Origin: Polyodon spathula
Lineage: Eukaryota; Chordata; Actinopteri; Acipenseriformes; Polyodontidae
DNA length: 64,000 nt
NCBI RefSeq assembly: GCF_017654505.1
Contig: NC_054552.1
Location: 30,106,915-30,170,914 of the forward strand
Reading direction: 5' to 3'
The notes under the pieces are model-generated. The model saw only the letters and a list, made by a program, of their open reading frames with translations, searched no databases and was not told where the DNA came from. The translations under genes and the position numbers were made by a program. Shown here piece after piece: positions 14,705 to 28,830 of the stretch (positions are counted from its first letter, which is position 1; every line of letters begins with the position of its first letter).

Positions 14705-14714
14705 TACACACACA
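14660..14714. repeat. (TA)n-(CA)n compound microsatellite
   Basis: About 17 TA units followed by interrupted CA units. Confidence 0.95.
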
Positions 14715-15282
14715 GTGTCTTTATTTCGCCTTTATTTTTTTATTGTTGGCTTCCTTTGCTTCATAAAATCTATTGCCAAACCTCTTAAACCTTGATTTGA
14801 CAATTAAGCACTGGATAAGAACAAGTGTGCCAGTGTTATTAAAGCTTTTTTCTCCATTAAGGACCTTTGGCAGCAGCAGATTGTGAGCCACTCTGGTGAC
14901 TTAAAACCAATTTCCATTTGCAGCATGGAGCGAATTCTGACATCTACTGAGTCTCCAAAATGATCATGGAAAGGAGCTTAGTTAATAGAAACTGGACCGC
15001 TGATACCAGACTATCAGACCATAAACATGGCTCCCTTCAATATACTGTAGCGTGGCACCAATCTAACTGTGGCGGTATTGTCTGCCAGTCACTCACCTTT
15101 CTCAGAAAAAAAGTGTGGCCTTTTTATTTTTTAAAAGAAAAAAAGGGAATTTTTCAAAAATATACCAAAGGGGTCCAGTGGGCACAGGCGTGAGGTGTGC
15201 AGATATGAGGATTACAGGGCGAGGCAACGAGATGGACAGGTGAGAAGACATTTAAACCCAGGACATTGAATATGCCTACAGA

Positions 15283-15303
15283 GACACACACACACACACA
15301 CAC
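15283..15303. repeat. (CA)n microsatellite
   Basis: About ten uninterrupted CA units. Confidence 0.9.
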
Positions 15304-15401
15304 GAAAAAAAACAAACATACTAATTGGATACACTATGGCAGAAAGGTAGATACTGTATACATATTTCTATATTAGATACTTTCACATTGACATTGATAT
15401 A

Positions 15402-15403
<2 letters not shown>

Positions 15404-15479
<76 letters not shown>
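15404..15479. repeat. (AT)n microsatellite
   Basis: About 38 uninterrupted AT units, self-complementary. Confidence 0.95.
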
Positions 15480-15481
<2 letters not shown>

Positions 15482-18400
15482 TTGCAATATCAGAGAGGTT
15501 TCGGAAGGCAATGAAGAGAATACACTAACTGATTGCCTTGGCATGTATGAGATCATCATGATAGGCAATTAGTATACTTTGCACACAAACATGCCCCTAA
15601 ATAAGACATCAAATATCCAAGAATATTCCTTGTAAAGAGATGCACTCAATCTCATTCCAGCTACCGATGCACAGACATGGTTGGCAAGAAAATGCAGATA
15701 AAATATAAATGTCTGCAACAGCCTGCATGGGACGATAAGCAATAAGCAATCAGAGTGTTACAGCTGTGCAAATACGAAAAACCTGTACAAGAATTGTCAT
15801 GCTTTTAATAGAAAAAAAAAAGAACAGCGTTGAACCATAAAGCAGACCTGATTCAGTTTCAAAACAAGTAATTCTGAGTTGATAGCATTCTCCTTATAAT
15901 TGTTTATGCAATATACTGTACTGTGTGCTTTTTAGTAACTGGCACCCTTATGTTTTCAAATGTTAACAAGGATCTAGAACAAACATACCATAGAGAAGTA
16001 CAGACCGGTTCACAGGCACCGAGGATCATGTGCTTCCCACAGCTGGTGCTGTTTATCCGGTGGAACATTTTGTCTGGGTTAAGATGCATTAGGATTTTCA
16101 TGAATTATCTTAAACTATTTGAAAGTGACATTAAACTGCTGAGGTTTTTTTTTTTTTTTAAAGAATCTGAAAATATGATTATTAATTGTACTGTCTTGTG
16201 TCTTTTACAGATTTATAATATACATTTATTGCCTGTAGTGTTTTTTTTTATGCTCTATTAAGGAAGTTTATAAAACACTTAACACTTTCATCAGATATGA
16301 TGCCTGAACAAAATCTGACATCAGTACCACTCCATTCAGAAATTCATTTGTAAGACTATAATAGCTTAATGATCACTAAATAAAAGCTGTTAAACAAACC
16401 TCTCTCCTATTTTGAATGATTATTGTTGGATTTTCATGAAACTATTTATTTGAGCTTGCAAAGGATGTTGTGGTTTGCCTCAATATATACTACAATAATA
16501 CATTCCTGAATAATACTGCAGTCAAGACATTCAAAACCCAGTTGATGATATTAAATGATTACAGAATCAGTAAACATTACAAGGTCTTTGACCCAGACCA
16601 ATCATTTACTAATTTGAATGAATCACTGTTCTAAGTTTGGCCAACCTCCCAGTTTCTCCAGCGAATGAGTTATGGGTCGTATTTTTTATGATGTTTTGTG
16701 AGAAGTATACTTTAAAGAGGTTGCCATTTTGCTTCACCCCCAAACAATGAAAAATCTTTTACTCTGTGGTTTATTCCTGCAGGTCCCAAAATTAATCTGT
16801 AATGACAACCCCACGCTAAAGTTATCAAGCCTAATAAAGAAACATTACCAATGCTGCCTGGTCTCACGATTTGTCTCCTCTAGGACATGACAGCAAAGTT
16901 TTCCTGATTTTCTTGCTTGCGACAACAAGTAGAAATGGAAGACATATAACCATTTCCTTTCATTATTTTGACTTAAAGGTTTTATTTTTAGACATCATCT
17001 CTTTCAACAGTGATCATGGTTTTAAACTGTATTAAAGTGGGGTTGGTGCATCCAGCTGTTCTTATTTGTTAAAATAAAATACATGGATATCTTTATATCT
17101 TCCTAAAAATGGTCTAAATGTTAATTCAATTACAGTTCTAAAACAATACAGAAATGATAGACCTACTAACCAGAAGAAGCTTGCTTTATTTTCAACCTCA
17201 TCATTTTTATGATTAAAAAAAAAAAAAAATGCTTAGAAAGTTTCTTAAATCTTACTTCATGCATTTTAAGTATTAAAAAGTTGCTACAACTATTTACAGT
17301 AACATACCTACGATTTATGTTTTCATTGTTAACATCCTGATAACTTTTTACACGTTCTTAAGAATATAGTATTACATGTCCCCACGTGTTGCTAAAACCG
17401 TTTAAATAACGTACCTGTACTTTCTCTTTTCATTATTAACATGTGAGCGGTCCATCCTCCATTGAGCAGATGGTCCCGCCAAGACAAAAAAAAACAACAC
17501 ACATTATGGCAAAGCGCCATTTTACAAAGGCCTGTTTTTGATTATTTTATTACACTGTATACAAGCTTTCAAGATCAGGCTGGTCCCTTTGCATCAAGTC
17601 AGATGTGGTGTGACAGCTAAAAGATGAGTTGTTACCGTGACAGCAGGCCATAAAGTGACACCATGGCAGCAGCTTGCTGTCTCTTACCTGTTATTTCACA
17701 GCTGAAGACGGGACCTGTGGTCTCCGAGGCGTCAGCAAGTTTGCTTTAATCCCTGTTAGTACAATGAAAGGTATCAAAACGGGTTCCAGCCACGTGTCTA
17801 CAGCAGCATGAGAACCTTGCCAATTTCAACTGCAGATTCATCCTTCTACAAAGCGCTTCTAGATTATAGACTATAGGGTGACATACTAGATAGTCATTTT
17901 AGTGCTAAGTGGGTTTCCCTGTTAATAATTAATATCTAAAGCTGAACTTTTTCAGCTTTAGAACGGTGGCTTGAAACCTTGTTCCAGTACATCTAGCTTC
18001 AGGCAATTTTGCTGTATCAAATCCTAAAGTCTCCCCTGGTGTGCCATGTAGTGGCCTGAAACCTAGTCTCCTGCAACAACGTTCCAAGGCCCAGATTGGC
18101 TTTGTGTTCCCTCCGCTTAAGGAATACAGAATACATAGATGATACACCATGAACGTTTAAAGACCACTGTAGTTATTCCACGAATAAAGAAAGGGGTACA
18201 GTGAGTTTTAAAGGTCTCATGAGTGAAAAAAACACAGCTCTCTGTATGTTTATAGAATATTCTGTTTATATAACAAACACATATTAGTGTGTGAAAATAT
18301 AGGTCTAACCCATGCATTACTTAAAAGGCACGTAACATCCGGTTTAAGGAGTTAAAAAAAAAAAGGGATTGAGGGACGAAATAGCAGCAGCTGCAGAGGT

Positions 18401-19320
18401 GTGCTAAATTTGCTATTCGTGATAACCATTTATGTATTCCCTGTCAGCCAATCAGAGAGCAGGATTTCTCTCCATTGTGATTGAATCTACATTGTGCAAA
18501 ACAGACGCAGTCATGTGACTAGGTGCAGAGTTTATCATAAATGGCACCTTGTGGTAATTCAGTGACATTAAGTGACAGAGTATGTTTTAGTTTTTTACAT
18601 TTGATTTCCCAATAATTATTGTAAAGTTTATTGTAAAGTTTACCCTTACTGCATTACCAAAGATCAACCCAACTCATTCATGCAAGCTTTTGAAGTCACT
18701 AAAGCCAGAGGGTTTGAACAGAAGGCGTTAGGAAGTTTTGCGCAGTCGTGACCCAGCTATTTGCATCAGTATTTATGAAAGGTTCCATTTTGTCTATCTT
18801 GAAAGGCTTGAAAGAGTTTCTCAAATCGATTTTTTTTTTACAATGGTCTTTCACCAAGGCACAATCTTTTTTTAGCAGCTTTTTTATTGATATTTGAGAC
18901 ACTCAAAGCCTGCAGTAAAAATGTTCTACTAAATCTAGCAAAGAAAACTGCTTCAGCACAACAAGCTTCAAATAAATGGACTCAAATGTTGTTGAATAAG
19001 AGTGCATTTATAACCCAATTTACTTTGATTTAAAGAAGGTTCATGCAGCGCTCTTTTCTCTTGTAATGTTTTATATGCAGTGGAGCACATATAAATGCCA
19101 AGCATGCAGTCAGATACAAATAATAATGTTAATAAGACAAAAACCAACAGACTGTTTGAAAGCCACTGCATTTTCGATTGCTTTGTCTGTGTGATGGAAG
19201 TAGGTTAAAATAACAGGGAGCTCCTTAAGTCAAAGTGTATGAGCTGATCACGTGATTAAAAGCATGAAGTAGCTGCCAGCTCTCAGGGTTTAGCTCAGAG
19301 TCTCCAGTTGGGCATGTGAA

Positions 19321-19323
<3 letters not shown>

Positions 19324-19374
<51 letters not shown>
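19324..19374. repeat. (CT)n microsatellite
   Basis: About 25 uninterrupted CT units. Upstream (19240-19262) is an E-box CACGTG followed by ATTAAAAG, but no gene follows. Confidence 0.95.
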
Positions 19375-19375
<1 letters not shown>

Positions 19376-21767
19376 GATAAAGATGTCATCTTGTCCAATT
19401 TGATGGAGATTACTGCTCCAATAATGTTGGATGTGCAAAATTATGTTTCTAACAAAAAGATACACCTTTCACCGGACATAAGAACTTATAAACCTCAAAA
19501 ATTGTACTCGGGGACTACCATTAAATATAAAAGGTGTTGTTTTTTAACTTTACAATTGTGCCATATGAAATGCATGGATGAAATCTGTACACAGAAGATT
19601 AATTGACAAATGTCTGCCAGCATGTCAGGCACATGGGTTGTTAGCTGATTTGGTTGCTCTACAGTGCAAACGTATATATAAGTGGCCTCAACCTGGGTGA
19701 GCGCCTCACTTCTGCCTGAAGTCATGACTGGAAAAAGACAGCATGTGGCACAAAACGAGAGACATTAAGAAGTAAATTGGTTCTGGGTGATTCTCTGAAG
19801 ATGGGTAAAATAACAATTCACTGCATTGTTAAAAACAATTCTGACTTGACACATCAAAGTCGCATCTGTTCCCTTCATGCTTTCAAGCAAGGTTTTGATA
19901 GAAAAAGGGCAGGATTTCTTGGCTGGAAATGGCTTCAGGAGAACTGTAAATTGCTTTTCAGTCTGTAGTAAAGACTTTAGGACTGGTATTGTTTTTGTTT
20001 ACACATTTCAACAAAACGTGGAGGGCTGATGTCTTTCATGGGCCAGATCAATAAAGTCTGTACTCTAGAGCAAAGAATGAAAAGCACGCCAGGCATTAGG
20101 AAGGGGAGCACCTGGTTGGTTACTGGCAGGAAATAAGGCGATATGAATCAGAAGTTCAAGCCTACATGAAAGTAAGGCAGGTAAAACAGAGATTCCTTTA
20201 TCTTAGCATCCAGATATATCAGATATCTTTAAAATGAATTTGCTATAAACCAAACTTCTGAGACCTACATATGTGGAATGGCAGTGCAAGACAGGTAAGC
20301 TTTATGAAGGTAATATTTCATTAGCTATAACCCCTTTAAGTAATATGTCTTAATCTGACAGATTAGGTAGACAGTAGATGACAAATGCAACTGGACAGAA
20401 ACTAATACAATCACCAGTTTAAGGCTGGATATCCACTCAGTTCAAATACAGATTTATATATAATATATTGTTCTATCCTTTGAATTTGCTACCTCTTCAC
20501 ATTTCTAACTGAAACATGTTTGTTATGTTTCTAAATCTGCACAGTATCTCCATGGCAACATCTTCATTCCTCTCTTAACTCCAGTTTTAAAAATTCCCTG
20601 TGTATTCAATTCCCCTGAATACCCCGTTGAATTATTCACTCTAATACTGTTGTTATTGATGATCTCTTTCACCTTATGATCTCCTCAGGGTAAGAAAGCA
20701 CCAAACCAAAGAAACACACCGTCTCAAAAAATTCAGAACATTTATATTAAAAACAGACAGTAACAAAATGGTGCAACTTGTTCATTGTAATTCTACAGGT
20801 TACAAAAATATAACACAAAAAGAACTGTCATGATGAAAACGAAGTGCACGGTAAATTGCCGTTGCTTTATTGTGAGGCCTCGGTAGAAGTAAAAAGAATC
20901 CTGAGTGAGTGGCAGCTCCAATTAAACAAGAGGCATTTGAGACGGCCATAGTCACACTTTTTTGTTTGTAACTGATAAAAAAAAATGGATTTGCATCACA
21001 CAATATCCAAACGGCCTTTAATAAATGTTTGACTATATTTAGCAAAATATAAGCAAATGGACTATTTTTTATTATAGATTTTAAAAGTGCTATATTCAGT
21101 ATACTAACAAAATTGGCAATGTGTTAAATATTGTTAAGATGGACCACCACAATCATTTCTTCATTTGAACCAAACTGTGTGCACATTTTTCAACTGCAAG
21201 ACACATAAAATGCTCATCTTCCTGAACTGAATCCTGTCTCGGATCATTTTACTGACCCTGGGATCACTCACGATATGCTGGTGTGCACATTAAACACCCA
21301 CTGCCCCAGCCTCCATGAAAAATGTAAGCTGCCAAGGACTGAGGGAAACCCCATTGAAAGTGCAGGGTTTAGAAACTGCAGAGCTAGATTGCATTATGAG
21401 GAAATAAACATTTTTCAGACTTTTTGCCCTTAGAGGATTTCTAACATCGGATATCCGAAATTCAAGGAAAGAGCCCAACATTGATTTTCACCTTCCAATT
21501 ACTGTATCTGACCGCAGAATATTTTTTAATGCCATACAAACGTTAGTGGTGTATTGGAAAGAGAAGCTTTTAACACCATTTCAGTAATGAAATTGACAGA
21601 ATGTTAAGTGGAAATATGTCTGGGAAGAAAGCAAATATTTGCCCTAAAACCATTATTTCAATGCCAAGCCCGAAGTTCAAAAGCATTGCTAATTCATTGT
21701 CTAGTTTTCTTTCCTTTAAAATAAATAAATGGTATTCACCAAACTTTTCTTTACATCTGGTAGGTAG

Positions 21768-21771
<4 letters not shown>

Positions 21772-21842
<71 letters not shown>

Positions 21843-21850
21843 TATATATA
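21772..21850. repeat. (AT)n microsatellite
   Basis: About 39 AT units with one phase slip (ATAATA) near the right end. Confidence 0.95.
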
Positions 21851-23834
21851 AAAAGCAAATCTTCTAGAATGTTGAGCAAACTAATAACAGGCTTGTTTCC
21901 TGAAACTTTGGGAATAGGGTCCTTTGACTTTGTACAAATGAAACTGGACAATAGTCCAATTTACTACAAGCTTGATATCACACTGTGTATGGAACGTGTT
22001 TGGCTGCAGTTAGTTAGCTGTGCCTGAATATCAATATTTACAAGCATATTTTTTTTTTTAATGGCAATATTAAAACTTATTAACATACGTTCATGCTATC
22101 AGATTTTCTTCTCAATAAATACATCTGGCAAACCTTTACAACAAATGGAAATGTAAAAAGGCGGGAGAAATATATTGAGCCTATTTGAAAATCATGTCAT
22201 TCTGAAATAAATGTATGCATGCATTATTGAACAGTACATTATGATTTAACTCATGTGTCAAGTTAAAGAACAGGCTTAATAATTGAGTTCATCATGGTAA
22301 TTTTAATTAGACTAATATTTTCTAAGGTAATTTATCTATAGAACAGGAATTTAAAGAAGGCAGCAATTTTCATTATTTAATAACTCCGGAAAAGAGAAGT
22401 CATTCTTCATTTGGGGTGCTAATGTGAAAAAATAATTAAAGCAGCCTAAAGGTTAAGGACAGTATGCAGGCTGAAGAAAAACATATATATTATACAAGAT
22501 GTAAAACAAGATGTTCAAAAAACAGCTACTGTATACAATAAAAGTTGACTGTAAAACTGGACAGGACACTGCACTTTAAAACCATCTTTGTACATGAAGT
22601 TTCACAGAAGAATATATTCTATGAATACTTTTTTCTTGGGATATTGCGTGTATAACAAACCAGTTTCCACAAGTTTATTACACACAACTGGTCCTGTTCC
22701 CACTGCATTTCAAATCCATTGTCTTTGTAACCATTGCTCCTTGTGGTAAGATAAATACAGATGACGCCATTTGTGCAGTTCATTGATTTAAACACGATGT
22801 GGTATTTGGCAATGCCGGTGCCATATCAATAACATCTGCTGATTCCACTCCGTGAGCAGAGTAATCAATCTATCCCAGCAGGCCATGCTGTAGAAGTGTA
22901 GCCTGCAAACAGAGTCTGCCATCTGCATTTGTCACTCTGACGGGGAGTTTGTGTCAAAGAGTGAAAGAACTTCAGAGCTGCTCGCTGATCCCCTGTGAAA
23001 AAGAGAAGATGCACCACAGGCCAGCTCTGAGGAGATGCTGGAGTGAATCAGCCATCGCCGTGACGACAGCACTGTCCTGCATCTAAAAACCATATGCTGC
23101 CTCCTGCATTTCAATGAATACAAAAGACTGCGTCCAAAAAACTGAAAAAGGTTTCTGAAACGAGAACATAAAAGTAAGAGTCTGTTTTTGAAAATTCTTG
23201 GATTCTTCTGTAATTGTGCTAATTCCAGAGCAAACGCGTACGACACAACTCAGTCCTGGCAGCTTCCTGGAATTTAAATAAAGCCCCGAACCTGTCTTCT
23301 GAATGTCACCCTCTTACTGCCAGTCACTAATTGGGTTTATTCCAAAGTCCAGACACCTGCCTTAGGCATGCTGTATGTATTTCGCTAAGTGTGTTTTTTC
23401 TATATCTAAAGTTTTAAATATAATATAAAGCATACATTCATGTGCAATGTTTTGATTGCAGAAACAAAACAAATTCCTGTTCTTTTATATTGGTTCAGGG
23501 TTGTTAGTTACATAGTGCTTCGGTATGGGCAATATATGTTTCTCAAGAAAGCAGTTAAACAGACTCCTACCAGACTGCCCAAAATAAATATAGCAGATAA
23601 TAAAAAAATCTTTCTGTGGACTCCAGAATATTGCAGCAACAGCAGCTCAAAGGCATGTGCCCCATCCAGCAAGCAATAAACAGAAGCAGTTAATGAGTCT
23701 TCATAGGCTTTCGTTTTCTTTTCAAAATGCCATTGGATTTCACCTTCCTACCTGACGCTGATTGAAAATCTGTTTACATGGTGGTAAAATAAAGCAATTA
23801 AGTCTTGTCACTTCTACAGTATTTCTTGTCACTT

Positions 23835-24398
23835 TGTGGCAAAGTGCTAATGTTGGTGTATAGTCATTGGTACACGGGATATAAACGGGTCCGTGTAACA
23901 CGAGTGTTTAAAATGTATATTTGTATTTAGGCACAAGGATTGCACAGCACTTCGCGCGCAAGTAAAATGTAATAATATGTGAGCACGGGGAATTGCACTT
24001 TATTAATTCACGTGCAGTTGTACCGCGACTCCAATTGAATGATTGATTAGCAATCGAGTCTCGGTACAGCTGCATAAAAGCTGCATGTTTTCACCCACTC
24101 GGGGTTGGGTGTTCGGTGAGTGGAGAACGGGATTGGAGACGTAGGTAATAAATAATAAAATAATAACGTAAAGTTAAAATATCTGCTCACCGCGTTTTGT
24201 GTAGTGTTAGTCCGTTTTGTTCGTCTCTTTTGTTTTGGCGAATGTACTGTGTTTTTGTGTTTGTTACAACTGTTTATTTTCGGGCTGTCTGTTAATTTAT
24301 TAAATGCTGAGCGAAAGCATTCGCTTAGCTCCAGCTCTCTCTGTCGTTTATTTCATGTTTCTGGTCTGACGTCACCCACTGTGGCCATCTTTGTGACA
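23835..24398 (+). mobile_element. Solo LTR of a retroelement, with target duplication
   Basis: The 564-base unit starts TGTGGC and ends TGTGACA, so it has the TG...CA ends of an LTR (TGT/ACA). It is flanked on both sides by CACTT (23830-23834 and 24399-24403), a 5-bp target-site duplication. Inside, a TATA-like ATAAAAG at 24074-24080 is followed about 70 bases later by AATAAA at 24147-24152, giving a U3-R-U5 order on the plus strand. The duplication directly follows the right end, with no primer-binding site or coding region, so this is a solo LTR left by recombination rather than a provirus. Family (Ty3/gypsy-like or endogenous retrovirus) cannot be told. Confidence 0.7.
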
Positions 24399-27300
24399 CA
24401 CTTCCACAGTATTTCCCCGAGGGTGAACGTGCAAGAAATCTAATTTCTGGTTTAAGTATGCGTGACCTCGCAACTTTCCTGCACCATTGCTGACAACTCT
24501 TCTCAGACTACTTGAATTCAACTGATTAATGCGAGCAGCAAGAAACATTCTTAACCTCAGTAAAATCGATACCTCTTTCTTTAATGAACTTGGTGACCTT
24601 AAAGAGACAGGCTTTTCCAACCTTTTAGATGCCAGCACAGCTGCATTGGACATGGATCATATTGGGCTGTCCCGGTTATGGCAGTTGTCTGAAATTTGAA
24701 AGTAGTATAGTAGTTTCAATATCTGCTAGGGACAAGTCAAGCTAATGCTTTTGCAGCAGGGGCAATCCAGATTCCACATGACCTCCACTTAGGTCATGGT
24801 CCCATGTGAAATGCATTTCCTTTTAGCTGTAAAAAAAACACCTTTACATAATTCCTAATGCACCTTAATTCAATTCCTGTAATTACACACAGATATACAG
24901 CTATAGCTACAGCACTGGTATGTAACATACAGTTCTGAGATGTCCAGAACCAGGCCCTTCAATCGATTATACAAGGGAGAGAATCAGTTTACTCCTATGA
25001 GCTGACACTTTACAGCAAGCTGATGTCACCTCATATAGCTAACAGGGCTTTGTAGACTTTTCCCTAGCAACAGTGCAGCACAGCCTCTTCTGGAAATTGA
25101 GTAAGGCAGACAGGCAAGAAGACTCAGTTTTCCCGGGACTAATAATTTACTTCTTATGACACAGTGGAGTCTAGGATCTGCTGTTGACTTGGCACATTCC
25201 AACATTTATTTTTATAGGAAACAAACACCTTACTGGTTAGATAAGGAAACACTTTGTATAACATATAGTTCTTGTAATTTATTCTTTGTATAGCATGCAT
25301 ATGTATATAATATATAATGTACTAATAAAGGAAACCTTCTGAAAATGGAGATGTATTATATATTAATAATTACAGTACATTGTACATGAGACTAACTTTA
25401 TAACCTGCTAATTACTGGCTTAGCAACAGCAATGTGCAAATCTAGGGGTATGCATTGGGGTTCTAACACTGGGGCAACACGACTCCTCTGTAAATCAATA
25501 CTGATGTGAAAGTGCTGCTTCCTGTCAGTTTGTATGTTAGCACCCTGGGACAAAGAATACAAAATAAGGATTGATGTCATTTTGAAAATCAAATTTACAG
25601 AACAGCAAATAGTGGGGGGGGAATAAAATGGTCAACAGAATGATGTACTCCTTCCAAGACAACAGCAAACAGATGGATTGCTAGAAGAAAACACAGCAGT
25701 CTCTAGAGCCAAATGATGTCTAATGTAGAAAGGCACTGACCCCCGTGCGTATTAAATCCTTTCAGAGAGAGAATAACAAAAGAGCCAAGTGGTGAAGTGT
25801 TTCATCCTGTCCTACTCATTCAGGTCACAGGTGTAAATTATAGATGAGTGTTCATCAGATCTGAAGTCCTGTACCTTTATAATCCAGTTCAACTAATCTC
25901 ACGCCGTTGTTTTTCTTTATGCAAAATAGATGTATGAATCAAAATAAAACATTTATATTGTGAATCAGTGGTTCTAGTTTGGAAAAAGGAAAGAATGATG
26001 CTGGAGATCACGGTAGAAAAAAACAGCATTAAAATTGCTTGTTTACTGTACATACATTGTGTTTGGTCCAGTCTACTGTTTCTTGTACTTTTATTTACAT
26101 TAAGCCATGTATCTCAGTAGGACAGGACAACCTGTTGTGTGTTATTGCTTACATAATAACCCCCACCAGATGTTTATAGTAATAAGCCATTAAAACAGCT
26201 GTTTTTATTTCTTGAAGCAGGTAACCAGCATTATGGTCAGTATATCAGTGCTGGTCATTACTGAGACTACTCGGGAAATGCAAATGTTAAACTGTATTGA
26301 TGTGCCTTTTTTGTATGTCAATAAAGTATTGTATTGGTTTTGCAGTGTAATGGTTATATGTCAAGTATGCAGTATTACAATAGATGATGTATACTGCTTT
26401 AACCTAAAGTGCTATCTTTATTCACTTAAGTACTCATTTTAAATTACCAACACTGTTCTGCACTAATTAAAAACAAACACTGCCAACACAAAGATGGTTT
26501 CTGTCCATGTGGAAAAGAGAGTGAAAGCAAGCCAGCTAACAGTAAGCACAGAGGGAGACTAGAGCCAGGTCACAGCAGACACAAGGGAACCACTTTCACA
26601 CTGACTTCAGTATAATGAATGTCGATGGGATGTAGATGCACACAGGGCACATGCTGGTGCACCTAAACTGTTTGGCAAATACTTCTTGTGAAGTGTGTCC
26701 TCAGGGGACGGGACCAGCTCTTTCATTGTAAAAGACATGCAGCTCTACAATACCATGAACAAAACCAGTCCAGTGTTTCTTCTACTTCCAGGCATGTTAC
26801 ATGCCTTTCCTGATCAGAACAGCTACTGAACCAGATTGTTAATCACAGCTCGATTATCTGCCCACTACAGATTACTAAAATGGTCATTAAGCCTAGATCA
26901 TGTTTTACAACACTTTACAGTTAACGTTTTGGATTCACAATTGTTCAACGTATTTGGTCATGTAAACAAAGGGCTTCCCACTATGAGGAGTTAACACAGT
27001 TTCTTTTTGCTATTAAGAAAACAACATTTTGATGTTACAAATGTTTTTAATAAATAGCATAAGGGGTTAAATGAAGTGCTCCAAAATACAGGTTCTGTAG
27101 CATTAGCATGTCTGAAAACTTAAAACAAACCCCTGTGCAATTAAAATAGACATCACATTGCTATGTACTGAATTGTTTATCATGTATTCTATAGCAAAGT
27201 TCAATTCATTTGTTCCAGTTCACATAGGGTGTTTTACAGTGTACTGTTTCCCTAATAACAGTGCCTGACAGAAATCTATAATCCACCCCCTGATGAAGAT

Positions 27301-28434
27301 ATATATTCTTCCATCCTGCAACAACAACTTAAAGTAACATGTCCATATATAAAATAGACTATATTTAATTCATTACAGCATTCTCAGTTTTATCTTTGGT
27401 ATGATATGCTTTGCCATGCTTCTCTACGGTTTGTCAGGCAGATATCCTGAATTTCTATGCTTAACTGTACTGTACCGTGTTATATCACAGCAAATGTTTA
27501 TTAAGTATATTAAAAGTGCATTGAAACGTCACCTTTGAAGGTCGTCTCCAATACGGTCTTGGAGCTCAGTGGTTGCAATAAAACATGAAAGCCCAGTTTT
27601 AGCTTTACAATGCTACAGTACATAACAAAAAGCCATTTCTCACAATGTCATTTTAATGTTTACCGCTTCCTATCTTGCAGTTGTATGAATGACCCCATAC
27701 AAATCATTATGCACCAGTAGCTATATATTTTAGGAAGAAGACTAGCACATATTGCAAACAGACAGATTGTATCCCTGCTCATTATCTGCAGTGTGTGTTG
27801 GGGGGTATCTGTGAAAGCAGTTCCAGCACTGTTAGGTTGCATGCATAATTTAATTTATAAACAATTGTACACAGTGAACACAACCCTCTGAAACATACCA
27901 GTAAATCCAAACATATTTCACTTTAATTATTTACCCAAGAACATTCCTGTATGCAAAACGACTCCAAGGTATTCTGACAACAATCCAGTAATGGATTTAT
28001 GCATTTAAAATTCCTGCATGATATCCACATAATCATATTTGTTACCATTAAGAGGAGTTACTGTTTTGTAAGCAATAGAGTACAAATGTTACATGCTGTG
28101 TAACATTAAGACTGGAGTATGTGATTATATAATGCACATAAAGTTTTCAATCACTTTTATGTATCTGGGCATATAATTTAAAAATCAGAACAGAATGCCT
28201 GGTGCACAATGGTATTGCAAAGGAGCAAATCCATCACCTAAAATTTCTGACTAAAATGAAAGTGCCTGGAAAAAAACTGCTTCCTGCTGAAACAGACCAA
28301 TCAATTAATCAAAAAATAAATATTAAAGCAAACAAAATAAACATGTTTAATGCATTAGCCAGCAACATTGTAAAATTCGCTCTAAAAAAGGTACAGTATT
28401 TATGTTCTGCATTAAAAAGGCTTGTTTTTTGATG
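24399..28434. other. Intergenic, no gene recognised
   Basis: A/T-rich sequence without recognisable genes, RNAs or transposon ends. Open frames are short and lack family resemblance. Confidence 0.55.
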
Positions 28435-28830
28435 TTACATAAGAACACAGAACATGAACATGAATGAGACTGTCCGTATTCTAGTCATTGGTTGATCTCA
28501 AAACTGCGTGGTCTTAAATGATCCCATTGATTCAGTATCGACAAGTGTCCCCTAACGCCTGTCCTTAGTCTCTCTCCACTTCATTTTCAGCTGTGTCCTC
28601 TGGTCCTAGTTTCTGTACTGCGCATTAAGTTCTGGCTAGGGTTAACTTTGCCAACTCCTTTTAAGAGTTTTAAAGATTTCAATCAAGTGTCACTTAATTT
28701 GTTCTAAGCCAAGTAGATTTTGTTCCCTCAACCTCTCTTCATAGCTCATTCTTTTAAGCTCTGGGATTAGTCTGGTTGCTCTTTGCTGGACTCCATCCAA
28801 GGCCACAATGTATTTTTTTGTATTTGGGGG
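28435..28830 (-). mobile_element. CR1/L3-like LINE 3' fragment
   Basis: Read on the minus strand the segment resembles the 3' part of CR1/L3-type LINEs: a stretch around TTTAAAACTCTTAAAAGGAG, then AGGACCAGAGGACACAGCTG, and it closes with TGTTCTTATG, like the short tail repeats of this group. It is 5'-truncated and no open reading frame of useful length remains. Assignment is by remembered consensus, not by search. Confidence 0.55.

Larger units (their letters stand above)
9051..23834. other. Intergenic, no gene recognised
   Basis: No confident gene. The one frame worth noting is the possible exon at about 9957-10166. Other contents are microsatellites (11.6, 13.0, 14.7, 15.3, 15.4, 19.3 and 21.8 kb) and TATA-bearing promoter-like spots near 14271 and 19673. 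A/T-rich stretches such as 17450-17720 and 22180-22470 look more like regulatory conserved elements than neutral sequence. The antisense frame at 22932-23246 shows no family resemblance. Confidence 0.55.

Noticed and set aside
15325..15568. Frames with repeated Tyr-Ile
   Set aside because: Translation of an AT microsatellite; the same applies at 6.8, 14.6, 21.8 and 59.3 kb.
22932..23246. 104-residue minus-strand frame
   Set aside because: Ser/Leu/Arg-rich without motifs; no splice sites or neighbours to support it.
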